64,000 nucleotides of DNA from Ananas comosus (lineage: Eukaryota > Streptophyta > Magnoliopsida > Poales > Bromeliaceae), in contig NC_033640.1 in assembly GCF_001540865.1 (NCBI RefSeq), positions 7,785,827 through 7,849,826 of the forward strand, written 5' to 3'. Shown one piece after another: positions 22,504-33,425 of this stretch. Each line of letters starts with the position of its first letter. Within the stretch, counting starts at the first letter, position 1. The notes beneath the pieces were generated by a model, which saw only the letters and a list, made by a program, of their open reading frames with translations, was not told where the DNA came from and made no database searches. Made by a program: the position numbers and the translations under genes.

Positions 22504-23325
22504 CTAGTGAAGTTACCCATGCATTGTGTCGGACTAATACTATAAAAGACAGAAGATTGATAAAGTAAAAATTTTAAAATTTTTTAATTTGCCATAAAAT
22601 ATCAATAAATATAAATAATATGAAAAAAGAATATGAAGAGATCTTATTTTACTTTTTTTTTGTGAAAATAATTTATTTAGATGACAATAGACCATGTGAA
22701 TATATTAATTGAAAAATGAGCGGGTGAGAAGACGAAGCATCGGGCGGAGATGGGAAGTGGGAAGGCGAAGCATCAGGAAATGAAAAGAAGAGAGAAGGCA
22801 AGGGTAAAAATAAAAACCTGCCATATGACAAATTTTATAAGAAATAATATATAGGTATAAATAAACGATGAAAATTGTGTCTCAAGGATTATACACATAA
22901 CGAAATTAACCAAGTCTTTGCATGATGTACCACCATCTCTCTTTTGAAAGTTATTGGGTTTTGAACTCTGACACCTTTAGTTTCATCAAAAGTAATTAAC
23001 TTATAAGTACGAAAGTTTGGCACTTTCGAAAGCACACAAACCTAGTTCTCTCTCTATACGTATAGTTCAATTAGGATACTGTTATATAATAGTATATAAA
23101 TAGTGATTACTATTTATTTTTTGACCATAGAATTTTTATATTTAATTTAATTTCATTTTTTTGTACTTAGGTGACAGTTTTTATATAAAAGCTGATTAGG
23201 ATTTTTGTGAAAATAGTTTTTTCTAGAGAAATAATAGCCATCTTTCGTTTTAGAAGATATTTTTTCATCTATTTTGTCGATCCTTGAATATGTTTCGTCT
23301 CAAACACGGCAACGATTGCGTCAGA
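22504..23325. other. Helitron-like 3' end and AT-rich flank
   Basis: CTAG at 22504-22507 is followed by TGAAGTTACCCATGCATTGT, a weak counterpart of the GC hairpin termini. The remainder is AT-rich, paralogous to 48989-49830, with no gene seen. The other end of the element is not clear. Confidence 0.4.
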
Positions 23326-23334
23326 TATATTAAA

Positions 23335-23689
23335 GGGAAAACTTTAAAAAACCCTCCTGTGGTTTCGTATTTTCTCACTTTGCCCTTCTGTGATTTAAAG
23401 TGTATCAATTTGTCTCCCTGTAGTTTTATTTTTATCTTTTCGGTAGCTTTTTCTTTAATATTTTGTTAAATTATATACAAAAAATTTCAGATACCCATCT
23501 AGATTTATCAAATATTCACTTTAGTACTCTTTAATTTTAACTTTATCACTGATTTAAGGAAAAAAAATAATAAAATTAATAAAAAAAAGAAAAAAATAAA
23601 ACCACAAGTAGATAAATTGATACATTTTAAACTACAGGGGGGTGAAGTGAGAAACTATGAAATTACATGAGGGTTTTTGAAGTTTTCCC
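23335..23689. mobile_element. Mutator-type MITE, 355 bp, with 9-bp target duplication
   Basis: Terminal inverted repeats of about 100 bp begin GGGAAAACTT[T/C]AAAAA-CCCTC. The 9-bp duplication TATATTAAA flanks both sides (23326-23334 and 23690-23698). The paralogous locus near 49826 reads GTCAGATATTAAAATGATAA without the element, an empty site. Long TIRs with a 9-bp duplication fit Mutator-like elements. Confidence 0.85.
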
Positions 23690-23698
23690 TATATTAAA

Positions 23699-24164
23699 AT
23701 GATAAGGATTGCGACTCGCTGAATCCAACTAATATATTGAGCCAAAATAATCCAGGGTGGATTCGCGAACCTATCAATTTCTACTTTGCTTTACTTAATT
23801 TACAGACACGTATGTACGGAGCCTACAGTTCGAATCCCGTAGGGCAGTGAAAATATATATATTATATTAAGATTTAGATTTTTAAAATTATAAATTTAAA
23901 TATAAATCGGGCATTCGTATATATTATATAATATAAAATTAATTCAAATTTGGGTCTGGTTCGGAATCCGATTAGGTACGGACAAAATTCATGACCATAA
24001 GCACTCTTCTAATTAAGTGGGTGGCGGACGGTGGCCGCAGGAGGAGTTTGGGGACGAACGATTTTGGACGAAGAGGAAGAGAAATTTAATTCGAATTTAA
24101 CTAAAAATAAATTAAAGAATACTAACAGTGAAGGTATTTTTGAATAACGGAGAAAATATATGTA
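23699..24164. other. AT-rich spacer, paralogous to about 49840-50890
   Basis: No gene was found. It contains GGTGGCGGACGGTGGCCGCA, shared with 50184-50203. The copy B version is longer by several hundred bases. Confidence 0.4.
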
Positions 24165-24881
24165 ATGTGAAATAACCGTTGTACTCTAAAAATTTAAGAT
24201 GTTAAAGAACGGTGTTTAAATATTATATTTAATATTCTTCTTCACGTTTGGGCTCGAGACTTTTTAGTCGACCATTATATTTAATACTCCCCCTTATGTC
24301 TGGGCTCGAGACTTTTTAGTCCGCCCATGACGTGGGCTTGAATTAAATAGGAGAAAATTAATATGTTAGGAGCCTGGCATGACTCAAACTCAGGACCTCC
24401 TGCTCTGATACCATGTGAAACAACCGTTGTACTCTAAAAGCTTAAGCTGTTAGAGAACGTTGTTTAAACATTTTTTATATTTAACACTCTCCCTCACGTC
24501 TGGGCTCGAGACTTTTTAATCGGCTCATGACATGGGCTTGAATTAAATGGGATGAAATTAATATGCTAGGAGCCTGACGTGACTCGAACTCAGGACCTCC
24601 TGCTCTGATACCATGTGAAACAACCGTTGTACTCTAAAAGCTTAAGCTGTTAAACAACGGTGTTTAAACATTATATTTAACACTCTCCCTCACGTCTGGG
24701 CTCGAGACTTTTTAGTCGGCCTATGGCGTGGGCTTGAATTAAATGGGAGAAAATTAATATGTTAGGAGTCTGACATGACTCGAACTCAGGACTTCCTGCT
24801 CTGATACGCTGTGAAACAATCGTTGTACTCTAAAAGCTTAAGCTGTTAGAGAACGGTGCTTAAACATTTTTATATTTAACA
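24165..24881 (-). mobile_element. Tandem TRIM (miniature LTR retrotransposon) array
   Basis: Read on the minus strand, short direct repeats of about 70 bp start TGTTAAATAT and end GGTTGTTTCACA (TG...CA). They are directly followed by TGGTATCAGAGC, the usual primer-binding site complementary to initiator tRNA-Met (24413-24402, 24613-24602; degenerate at 24809-24798). Internal segments of about 115-125 bp end in a purine run (GAGGGAGAG) before the next repeat. Repeats lie at 24165-24234, 24414-24486, 24614-24682 and 24810-24881. Nothing is encoded. The paralogous locus near 50885 lacks the array. Confidence 0.8.
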
Positions 24882-25675
24882 GTATCTTTGAAACAAAAAA
24901 TAAAATGAGAATAAATAAGATATTTCAAAAATATTCAGAGGCATATAAATAATTATCTATTTTTATTTGGTTATCTTTTAGTTGGTGGGTCTTGTGCTTA
25001 TATAATTATCAAAATGAATACAAACATCAGAAAGCATCGCGGGCTTTCGCAGAGATGACAGTTTTGACTTTATGTCAATAAGATTTCGACTTGGCGAGCC
25101 ACTTTTGAAATATTTATTTTTAAGGAGGAATCATATTTAGACACTATCGAAATTTAGCTAATTTGCATGGCTATTACTGGATGAAATTAAAAAAAAAAAA
25201 TACGGTGCAGAAATTGTTATATAAACTTTATGCATTTTTTTTCGTTCACATGAAACCGGTTTATGAAATTTAAAAAAAAAGAATAATAAAATCTTATTTT
25301 TATTAGTGGGCATCCTAGTACTACAAGATATTTGTGTTGGATTCCAAATCGAAATTTATAATATACATGGAGCGTACGTCACGTCATAGATGGCAAAATC
25401 AAAGAAGGTACGAAAGGAGTTGCAGCAAATAGAAAAGCTGAGGTTCCTGACAATGGATTTTGCAAAAAGTTTTTTTTTTCCTGTTATTTTTTTGCAGCTA
25501 TTTATTAGAATTAAAACAAAAAATCTATATTTCACCATAAAGCTTTTGTTTTCTTTTTTCAATTTAGAAAAGACACAAAAAAAAAATTGTGTTTTTTTTA
25601 ATTTTTTGTATATCGGAATATATATTTTGCTATTCTCGTGAATATAAGGTAAATGTTGAACTACGTAAATCTCAA
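24882..25675. other. AT-rich spacer with one copy of the 157-bp unit
   Basis: About 24905-25080 matches one unit of the minisatellite at 50935-51890 (ATACAAACATCAGAAAGCAT). No gene was seen; the ORFs at 25356-25641 are AT-rich noise. Confidence 0.5.
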
Positions 25676-26099
25676 TTTTTTTTTTAAAATCTAAGTCTAG
25701 ATCAATAATTAGTCCATTTTAAACAAGCAGCGATATTAACGAGATAAGAATTATTATTGACAAGGCAATTGTGCTAAAAACCAATATTCAATCAATCAGG
25801 TAGACTAGATTCGCTGCACCTATTCTAAGGGCAATTTTCACATGCTTAATTTGTTGATTGATATTAGTGTCCTTCTCCAAATATATGACCCTTGAAGGAA
25901 CATGTGGTTCGGAACAATCACTTCCACACAACAATATAATTGGTGGAGGTACAATGCTATAAGTACATTTAAAAAATATATATAAATTTTAAATAACTTC
26001 AGCCAAAAAATAATATTATTTTTCTACCTGTTTTACGATTGAGTCTTATGATTAAATAAAAATAAAAATATATGATAGTTAAGTCTAATTTTTTATATT

Positions 26100-26523
26100 T
26101 AGCAGACTAAAAGTGTGCTGAATCTCAACGTGGACCACCACTTTATCGAACTTGCTCAGATGCTAGTGTAGATTCGTCACTTCTTGCATCTGTAGCGTGA
26201 ACAGTTGTTGTTTCAAATGCAGCATTTTTGTCAGGGACTTTTTATATACAGATCCTTCAATTTCTTCCACAACTTCATAGGTGTTGACTCACCAACTGCG
26301 TTGCAAAGTGCCTTTTCTTTTAACAATAGATGAAGCGTACTCAACACTTTCTGCTCTATTTTTTTTTTTTTCATGTCGTATCCGTGACCCCTACCGACTT
26401 CGCCTCTTTAATGTTCATTGTCTGATCCAAATCATATTGTGCCAGAACCTCTCGAACTTTAATCTACCACAAACCAAATTTTTTCTTAACACCGAACTTC
26501 TTAATTTTGAATTTTGTAGCCAT
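26100..26523 (-). pseudogene. Ty1/Copia gag fragment
   Basis: The minus-strand ATG at 26523-26521 opens MATKFKIKKFG; further on, in another frame, comes LKEKALCNAVGESTPMKLWK, then (about 26220-26100) a stretch with LSKFDKVVVHVE. These match the order of the Copia-type gag (UBN2) domain. Stops and frameshifts break it. It lies just inside a primer-binding-site-like sequence at 26670-26659, so the polarity is consistent. Confidence 0.75.
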
Positions 26524-26658
26524 CTCTGTCAATCTCTCTTGAAGATCGATAATCTTAAGCTCTAGTACCAATTGTTCGGAATCTAGTACTCGCTTTGATT
26601 CCAAATTTTGATAATCCACAACTTGCTTTTTCACTGAGTGCTATTGACCCGGTACTAG

Positions 26659-27060
26659 CTCTGATACTAATTATTAGGATTTGCACTGAAATGTCAAATC
26701 AAATTTTTACCATAAACTTGACTGCTCAATAAAAGCTGGCACAACCATAAAAAAGAGAAAAAGTCAAACACAAAATATCGATAAAATAAAATTTACTAAC
26801 TAAAAGAAGAATTACAACTTACTATTCTTCATTTATACAGAGTATTTTTAACTGAAGTTTTCTTTCTGAATCTTTTCCATCCTACTGTTGTCTTCTATAA
26901 ATCTAGAAGATTTCCTTTATTCTCTCTCTATGCAAACGTGAACACGTGTCCAAGCCTAGCTCTCTATTTTGCATGGCTCTTCCACCTCAGCTGTACTATT
27001 GAAGCAATCATACCTCAGCCTGTACACGCCAAAGAAGCTACTACTTTCTTGGCGCTACAA
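26659..27060 (-). mobile_element. Copia primer-binding site and partial 5' LTR
   Basis: GCTCTGATACTA is the complement of a TGGTATCAGAGC-type primer-binding site with one change. It sits about 135 bp upstream (minus sense) of the gag ATG. The sequence beyond it would be the 5' LTR; its outer end runs into the TA microsatellite at 27090 and could not be fixed. Confidence 0.5.
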
Positions 27061-27087
27061 TATACCACCAAAATAATAACACAGATG

Positions 27088-27089
<2 letters not shown>

Positions 27090-27140
<51 letters not shown>
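27090..27140. repeat. (TA)n microsatellite
   Basis: About 25 TA units directly abutting the foldback element at 27141. Confidence 0.95.
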
Positions 27141-27143
<3 letters not shown>

Positions 27144-27679
27144 TTGAGCTAGAATACTATCGATAGCAAACGGATTTTTTTGCCACCGATTTGTTTTCGA
27201 TAATGAAGCCTCCAAATCGACAATCAGCATCGTTGAATATGATCTATATCACTTGAAGTGTTTAGAAATCAAATTTCAAATTTTTTCGACATCATTTGCT
27301 TAATAATTAAAGGGTTTCAAAATTTATAATTTTAATGGTCGATATGAGTCATTTTCTTGTTTAACGGTGTAAAGATATTCAAATCAATTGAATTTTTGTT
27401 AGAAAATTTTTTAAACTATTTAAAACAATATCAATACTTTTGATCTTGAATACAAGACTCCTATCATCATTTTTTTTGAGAATATTTATTTTTAGCCGTT
27501 CATTTTTATGTCCACTCGATGGATAAGAGAACAATATCGCAATGTATGAAATTTGATTTCTAAATACTTCAAATGGTATAGATCATGTTCAACGGTGCCG
27601 ATCATCAATTTGGAGGCTCCATCATCGAAAACAAATGGATGGCAAAAGAGCTGATTTGCTATCGATAGTATTCTAGCTC

Positions 27680-27682
<3 letters not shown>
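27141..27682. repeat. Foldback element, 542 bp, in a TA microsatellite
   Basis: The termini GAGTTGAGCTAGAATACTAT and ATAGTATTCTAGCTCAAC are inverted; the arms contain ATTTGTTTTCGATAATGAAG and its near-complement. (TA)n on both sides. Sister copies are at 36496 and 39170. Confidence 0.85.
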
Positions 27683-27710
<28 letters not shown>

Positions 27711-27714
<4 letters not shown>

Positions 27715-28249
27715 TGATGTATCTTTTGGAAGCACGGAGCCTTCCTTATTTCCAAGTCGTTTTCAGTTCGGACTTTCGAATCGACGATCGGCTCCGTTAG
27801 AATTGATCTAAAGTATTTGAAGTACCTAGAAAATAAATTTTGTGATTTTTCGATATCATTTGCCTAGTGATCGAAAGGGCTCAAAATCAATAATTTTAAT
27901 GGCCATGGTGAGCCGTTTGCAAGTTTAACGGTGTAGAAATATTCAAATCAAGTGAAATTTTGATAGAAAATTCTTTATACTATATAAAACAAGATCAATA
28001 ACTTTGATCTAAAATTTTAATATCATATCATCATATTTTGTAAGATTTTTATTTTCAGCCGTTGATTTTGAACCCCTTCGATCATTAGGCAAATGATATT
28101 GAAAAATCACAAAATTTATTTTCTAGATACTTCAAATACTCTTGATCAAGTCTAATGGAGCTGATCGTCGATTCGAAAGTCCGAATATCGAAAACGACTT
28201 GAAAGCACGGAGCGCTCCGTGCTTTCAGAAGCATACCAGACGCACTCAT
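27711..28249. repeat. Foldback element, 539 bp, with a perfect 26-bp palindrome
   Basis: Long inverted arms (TCGTTTTCAG-TTCGGACTTTCG and its complement) lie between TA runs. Near the right end, 28201-28226 is a perfect palindrome with half site GAAAGCACGGAGC. Confidence 0.85.
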
Positions 28250-28254
28250 ATATA

Positions 28255-28465
28255 TATAATTAAGCTCCTATGCTTTTGAAAGTACCAAGTCATAGATGCT
28301 TGTGTGTCTTCGGCCTTGAATTAAGGGATGTGCGGTTAGAATAAATAGTTGCCCTAGGATTGAGTGGTTGGTTGTTTGAATTGTATAATCTTACGGGTAG
28401 AAATGGTCAAAAGGGTCGATCTAATAGCGGAAAACTTACAAGCACCATAGAGACCATGGATTCTA
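28255..28465. repeat. Short degenerate foldback-type element
   Basis: It carries AGCTCCTATGCTTTTGAAAG at the left and ACTTACAAGCACCATAGAGA at the right, plus the phrases GGTTGAGTGGTTGGTTGTTT and GGTAGAAATGGTCAA shared with the short foldback subfamily. Confidence 0.4.
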
Positions 28466-28989
28466 ATAATAATAACTAGGTATAAACATTTCGGGCTAGT
28501 GATCGATTTGTACCCAATGAGTTATTATTATTAGCGGGTCAGATCGTTATATTAGCTATATTTGTAAACACTTTAGGGAGTCTAGTTCAGATAAAGAGCA
28601 AACTAAAATCTAGGTTGAGATCTGTAATTAGTCCGTTCTAAACAAGCAGCGATATTAACGAGATAAGAATTATTATTGACAACTCAAGCGTGCTAAATCC
28701 AACCAATATTCAATCAATCAAGTAGACTATATTCGCTACACCTATTATAAGGGTAATTTTCACGTGCTTAATTTGTTGGTTGATATTAGTGTCCTTTTCG
28801 GAATATATAACCCTTGAATGAATATGTGGTTCAGAACAATCACTTCCACACAACAATATAATTGATGGAGGTAAAATGCTAAAAGTACATTTAAAAAATA
28901 GGTATAAATTTTAACATAACTTCGGCCAAAATATAGTATTATTTTTCTACCTGTTTTACAATTGAATCTTATGATTAAAAAAAAATAAA

Positions 28990-29170
28990 AAAATATGATC
29001 GTTAAGTCTAATTTTTTATATACGGCAGCAAACTAAAAATGCGCTGAACCTCAACATGGACCACCACTTTATTGAATTTGTTCAGATGTAGTGTAGATTC
29101 GTCAATTCTTGCATTCGCAGCGTGAATAGTCGTTGCTTCAAATACAACATGTTTGTTAGGGACATGATCA
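28990..29170 (-). pseudogene. Copia gag fragment, second copy
   Basis: Minus-strand frame with LHLNKFNKVVVHVEVQRIFS, the same gag segment as near 26150. It belongs to a block (28585-29165) repeating 25676-26225 and recurring at 58705-59015 upstream of copy C. Confidence 0.6.
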
Positions 29171-30357
29171 GAAATAAGAAAAATAAAAAACAATTTATCC
29201 TGAAACTGTCTCAATTCACCAAAAAATGAAGTGGGAGGTAGGTAGCCTGTTCTTCCTTTGATCTATCCTGATCCGTCAAAAACTCGCTTCCACTCAGACC
29301 CATCCCCAGTAGAATGATAAGTGAGAATAATAAATAAAATAAAAATTAATCCCTTCTAAATCTATCCTAATCAACCAAGAAAACTGGGGTACGTGGGGAC
29401 CATCCCATTGCCAGATCAACCCCATTTACATCCCTATTGTGATAGTAGTTCACTCTATATTGATTTAAGAAAGTATAGAATATAGTTAAAAAGGAATTTC
29501 ATTAACTAGTTTATATGCACACGCATAACGTGGACGGGAAGGACTCGGCATTCTTGGGCACTCCTCGGGGAGTTCTTTAAGGAGTCTTCTTAATGGCCCT
29601 TTGGTGGAGTGATGATATATATTCCACTTTTGAGGTGTATTGATAGTATTATTTTATTTTTTAGAGAAATTTTATTTGTACATTCCAAAAGAGAGTATAG
29701 ATCTTACACTCTCTGTTCTAGGATTTACAAAAATTCAAATAATTTTTAGTAAAAATTTTTTAAAAAAGTTGATGCGTCAAATAGAGAATTAATGATTTTT
29801 GGATGGCGTAGCTGTAAGATGTACACCGCACTTTGGGATTTACCGATAGTTTTGCTCTATTATTTAGAATATATATTCTACGTTTAGCCCTCAAACTAAA
29901 AATTTGGATGACATTTTGGTTCTTAAATTTTAATTTATTATAATTTATAGCTCAAATTTTTATAATTATTACAAGTAATGAGTGTTAACGTCCAATTTAA
30001 TTGACTAAATGTTAACACATTATTTATACGAAATTAATTTGTCATCTTAATTATTAGCGTACAATCAATCACAATACTAATATATCACTTTCGTATTAGT
30101 GATATATCAATACTTAGTAAAAAAGTGACAGAAATTACATCAAGTTAAACTTTGACAACCGTAGTGTCATTCGCCTACTAGTTTGAGAACCAAACGTACA
30201 ATTATTTCTCTAAAAAAAAAAAAAAACGTACAATTACACCATTATTTATCTTATCTAGCTAATGTATTCTACCGCAGATATACACACGTGGTACTGTGAT
30301 TGGACGTTCCAAGATAATTTGTGTTAAGGTACCCTTCATCAAACCCCGACTCAACCC
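29171..30357. other. 5' flank of terpene synthase copy B
   Basis: AT-rich and paralogous to the copy C 5' flank. It contains the empty target site of the copy C SINE (AGTATAGAATATA, 29472-29484). A possible Helitron-like end lies near 29509 (ACTAGTTTATATGCACACGC, followed by ATAACGTGGACGGG). No gene seen. Confidence 0.5.
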
Positions 30358-30365
30358 TATAAATA
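30358..30365 (+). promoter_or_regulatory. TATA box of terpene synthase copy B
   Basis: TATAAATA in the context CTCAACCCTATAAATATG, 98 bp before the ATG. The same box and context are conserved at 61365-61372 before copy C. Confidence 0.6.
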
Positions 30366-30462
30366 TGTGCGAGTGTTACGCTTTGTATTAGGCATTCTTA
30401 AAAAGTTGTTTTATTTTATAAAACATCAGCACTACTTTTGTGGGATTGCGAGGAGAGTGTGG

Positions 30463-32768
30463 ATGGAGAATAGTAAGTTTAATCCCGAAAAAGTTGGGCG
30501 CAAATCTGGAGAGTATCACCCCTCGCTTTGGGGTGATTATTTCGTTACCTGCAACCCAACATTTTCTTCACAACAGGCATGAATATGTTAAATTTTTTCT
30601 ATTATTTTGCCTTTTTTTAAAAAATTTTTTATGAGAACAAGCAACATAGCTACAAGAGAGTTACTAGCTAGCTATAAATTCCTCCAACTCTGGTTTATAG
30701 ATTAACAAGATTTAGAATAACGAAACTAACTAAATTCAGTTTAAGAAACTACTATAAATGCTAACCAGAAAAAGAAAGGGAATTGTTAAATAAAAAAATA
30801 TAAAAATACCGTTCTCTACCCGCTTAAACTTTTAGAGTATAGCGATTGTTTCATTTATTTTTTTACGGTACCGGAGCAGGAGGTTTTTGAATTCGAATCA
30901 CGCCAGTCTCCTAGATTAATTGATTTTCTCTCATTAATTTAAATCCAAGTCGTGGGCCTATCACGCCAGGCATCTAGCATAATTGATTTCCTCACATATA
31001 ATTTAAGTCTAAGTCACTGGCCTATCAAAAAATCTTAAGTCCAAGTCACATTTAAATATCATTCTCTATCAGCTTAAATTTTAAAGTACAGCAGTTGTTT
31101 TATTTATTTTTTCAGGAGATTTATGGTTTAAATCTCATATATACTATATATCGTAGTGACTTTTTAATTCCATGAATAATACAGAAGTCATGGATGGAGC
31201 AGAAAGTTAAAGAATTGAAGGCAGAAGTAAAGAAAAAACTACATAGTACTACTGATTTACATGAAGGTATGAGTTTGATTGACGCAATACAACATCTCGG
31301 AATAGACTATCACTTTGAAGAGGAGATCGACGAGGCATTAGACCGCCTCTACAATTCGGAGTTAGAATGCTTCGATCTTCATGAAGTTGCTCTCCGATTT
31401 CGGTTGCTTAGACAGCATGGATTTCGTGTCTCTGCAGGTAATTTAATTATTATCACACATTTGATTGATAGTAGTTTTGGATCATCCCACTCACAAATTA
31501 AGATGCATGGACCTTTTCCATACAAAGTAATTGACATAAATATTAAATATGTTAGAATATAATTGACTTAAATAGTATGTTTTCAAATTTGATTGTTCTC
31601 TTATTTCACGTGCCCATGAAACAGTTTGTAGTTAGAGCATTATTATTTCTATACACGACACTTTCTAACTTTCCGAGTACACAATTATAATTTCGGACAA
31701 AAATATTACATTAATGGTTACTCAAAAGTATTAAGATAAAAGGACAAGTAATATCTATATATTCTTCCTATCTTGGACGTTTAATGCTATGCTAACATTA
31801 TAAACAAATAAGTGAGAAGAAATTAAAGAATGATTGTAATTAAGTCTATCTCACATGCTATTCTATCTTGAAATTAAAGGGAGTATTATCAATGATCAGA
31901 ATTGAATTGCTTGTACAGATGAGTTTACCAAGTTCAAAGATGACAAAGGGAATTTCACTGAAACCTTAAGGAATGATCCTAGGGGCTTATTGAGCCTATA
32001 TAATGCGGCTTATCTCGGAACTCGTGGCGAGAACATACTCGAAGAAGCCATTTCATTTGCGAGAATTCACTTGGAATCTATAGCAAATAACTTGAAACCT
32101 CCACTAGCGAACCAAGTATCGCGCGCACTTGTGACGCCATTGTCGAGGAGCGTGAAGAGGCTAGAGACGAGATATTACATATCCGACTACGAGATGGAGG
32201 ATAAAAGGGATGATACTATATTTGAGATTGCAAAATTTGATTTTAATTTGTTGCAATCTCTTCATTGTGAAGAGCTCAAGAGTATCTCTTTGTAAGTTGC
32301 ATCTATTCTCTCTCTTGCAAGAGCCAATGAATTTTCGATACATACCGTAACTCTTTTTTGCAATCCTTGCTCTGATCCTCGTAATTATTAAAAATCCTGT
32401 GAACGAATTTAAGTAAAATTTTCTTTAGTTTTATATTTGTATTTTTGATGCAGAAGGGCTTCATAATGCCATATTTTCATTCAAGATTAGATGTTAATTA
32501 AATATATGCAATCTATAGATGTTAATTAAATATATTCATGATATTGCAGGTGGTGGAAAGATTTAGAACTCAAAGATAAATTATGTTATGTACGGGATAG
32601 AATCGTCGAACTCTACTTCTGGATTTTAGGAGTATATTTTGAGCCTCATTATTCTCGTGCACGCATGATAGCCACAAAGGTGGTATCATTTGTTTGCATT
32701 TTAGATGATACTTATGATGTCTACGGCACTTTGGAGGAGTGTCGACTGCTCACCGATGCAATACAAAG
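30463..32768 (+). CDS. TPS-a sesquiterpene synthase-like gene, copy B, exons 1-4
   Basis: Exons 30463-30576, 31185-31437, 31919-32291 and 32550-32768 join in frame without stops (38 + 84 + 124 + 73 codons). They encode the N-terminal alpha-helical domain and the start of the catalytic domain: [11 protein letters not shown], then [10 protein letters not shown] and [14 protein letters not shown]. No transit peptide precedes the R-x8-W-like motif, so a cytosolic sesquiterpene synthase is inferred. Intron 1 would start with GC (CAG|GCATGA) instead of GT; reading on meets TGA at once, so GC-AG splicing is required. Intron 1 holds a TRIM relic. Exons 5 and 6 were not found downstream; exon 7 is at 40661. 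The gene may be broken, or the missing exons may lie in the gap at 35391. Confidence 0.85.
30808..31115 (+). mobile_element. TRIM relic in intron 1 of copy B
   Basis: Two LTR-like stretches (CGCTTAAACTTTTAGAGTAT... and CAGCTTAAATTTTAAAGTAC...) bracket GGAGCAGGAGGTTTTTGAAT and AATCACGCCAG-CTCCTAG, matching the TRIM array at 24165-24881 in opposite orientation. The primer-binding site is decayed. Also present in copy C (about 61830-62135). Confidence 0.6.
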
Positions 32769-32894
32769 GTAGTATATATGACTCGAACAATTTTTCAAGC
32801 TTTGAGTAGGTTTGAGGAAACCATTCTTTTTTTTTCATTTTTATATATACTATAAGTTAAACATATGCCTAATTTTTTGCCTATGGCCCATGTA

Positions 32895-33250
32895 AATATA
32901 GGGTTATCAATGAGCCGAATAAGGGCGGGCTCACGAGTTAGATTGTCAGCTCTACTATTAGATGAAAAGTTGAAAAAAAAAAATAGATATTAGAATATTA
33001 ATTATATAATTAGAATTTAAAAAATATAGGTCGCTTCATTTGTGTTGGCATAAAATCCAAACACAAGCTATATCAAGTCAAACACACACGAGCTAATCCC
33101 AAATCATATTCTGCTCATTAAGATTTCGAGCGGAAAAATTCTGCACATGCTCGGCTCGTTTATTATATGAGCGATCGATCTCAAACTCATTTTGAGCCAA
33201 ACACGAGTTAACTCATGAACAACAAGCTGGATCACCAACCTTGTGTGAAG
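32895..33250. mobile_element. hAT relic
   Basis: Degenerate termini TAGGGTTATCAATGAGCCGA and ...AACAAGCTGGATCACCAACC with GCTCG-type subterminal motifs (CTCGGCTCGTTTATTATATG). It would lie in intron 4 of copy B. No clear target duplication. Confidence 0.45.
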
Positions 33251-33262
33251 ATGGTCTGAATG

Positions 33263-33315
33263 ATTTTTTTTTTTTTTGAGAAAAAAGTAGCATGCTACCC
33301 GCTTCATTCAATCAG
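33263..33315 (-). repeat. Possible SINE 3' end fragment
   Basis: A T run followed by GTAGCATGCTACCCGCTTCA, the complement of the SINE tail; the SINE body is missing. Confidence 0.4.
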
Positions 33316-33366
33316 GATGTAAACTAAGCTACATGGGTAAAGCAACACAGGCCTCGGGAGTGGTGA

Positions 33367-33425
33367 TAAAAAAATAAAATAAAATAAAATAAAATAAAAA
33401 ATAAAATAAAATAAAATAAAAATAA
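33367..33425. repeat. (AAAAT)n microsatellite
   Basis: About eleven AAAAT units with one irregular step. Confidence 0.9.

Noticed and set aside
27015..27230. ORFs rich in Ile-Tyr repeats here and at 41203-41417 and 42793-43122
   Set aside because: They are translations of TA microsatellites.
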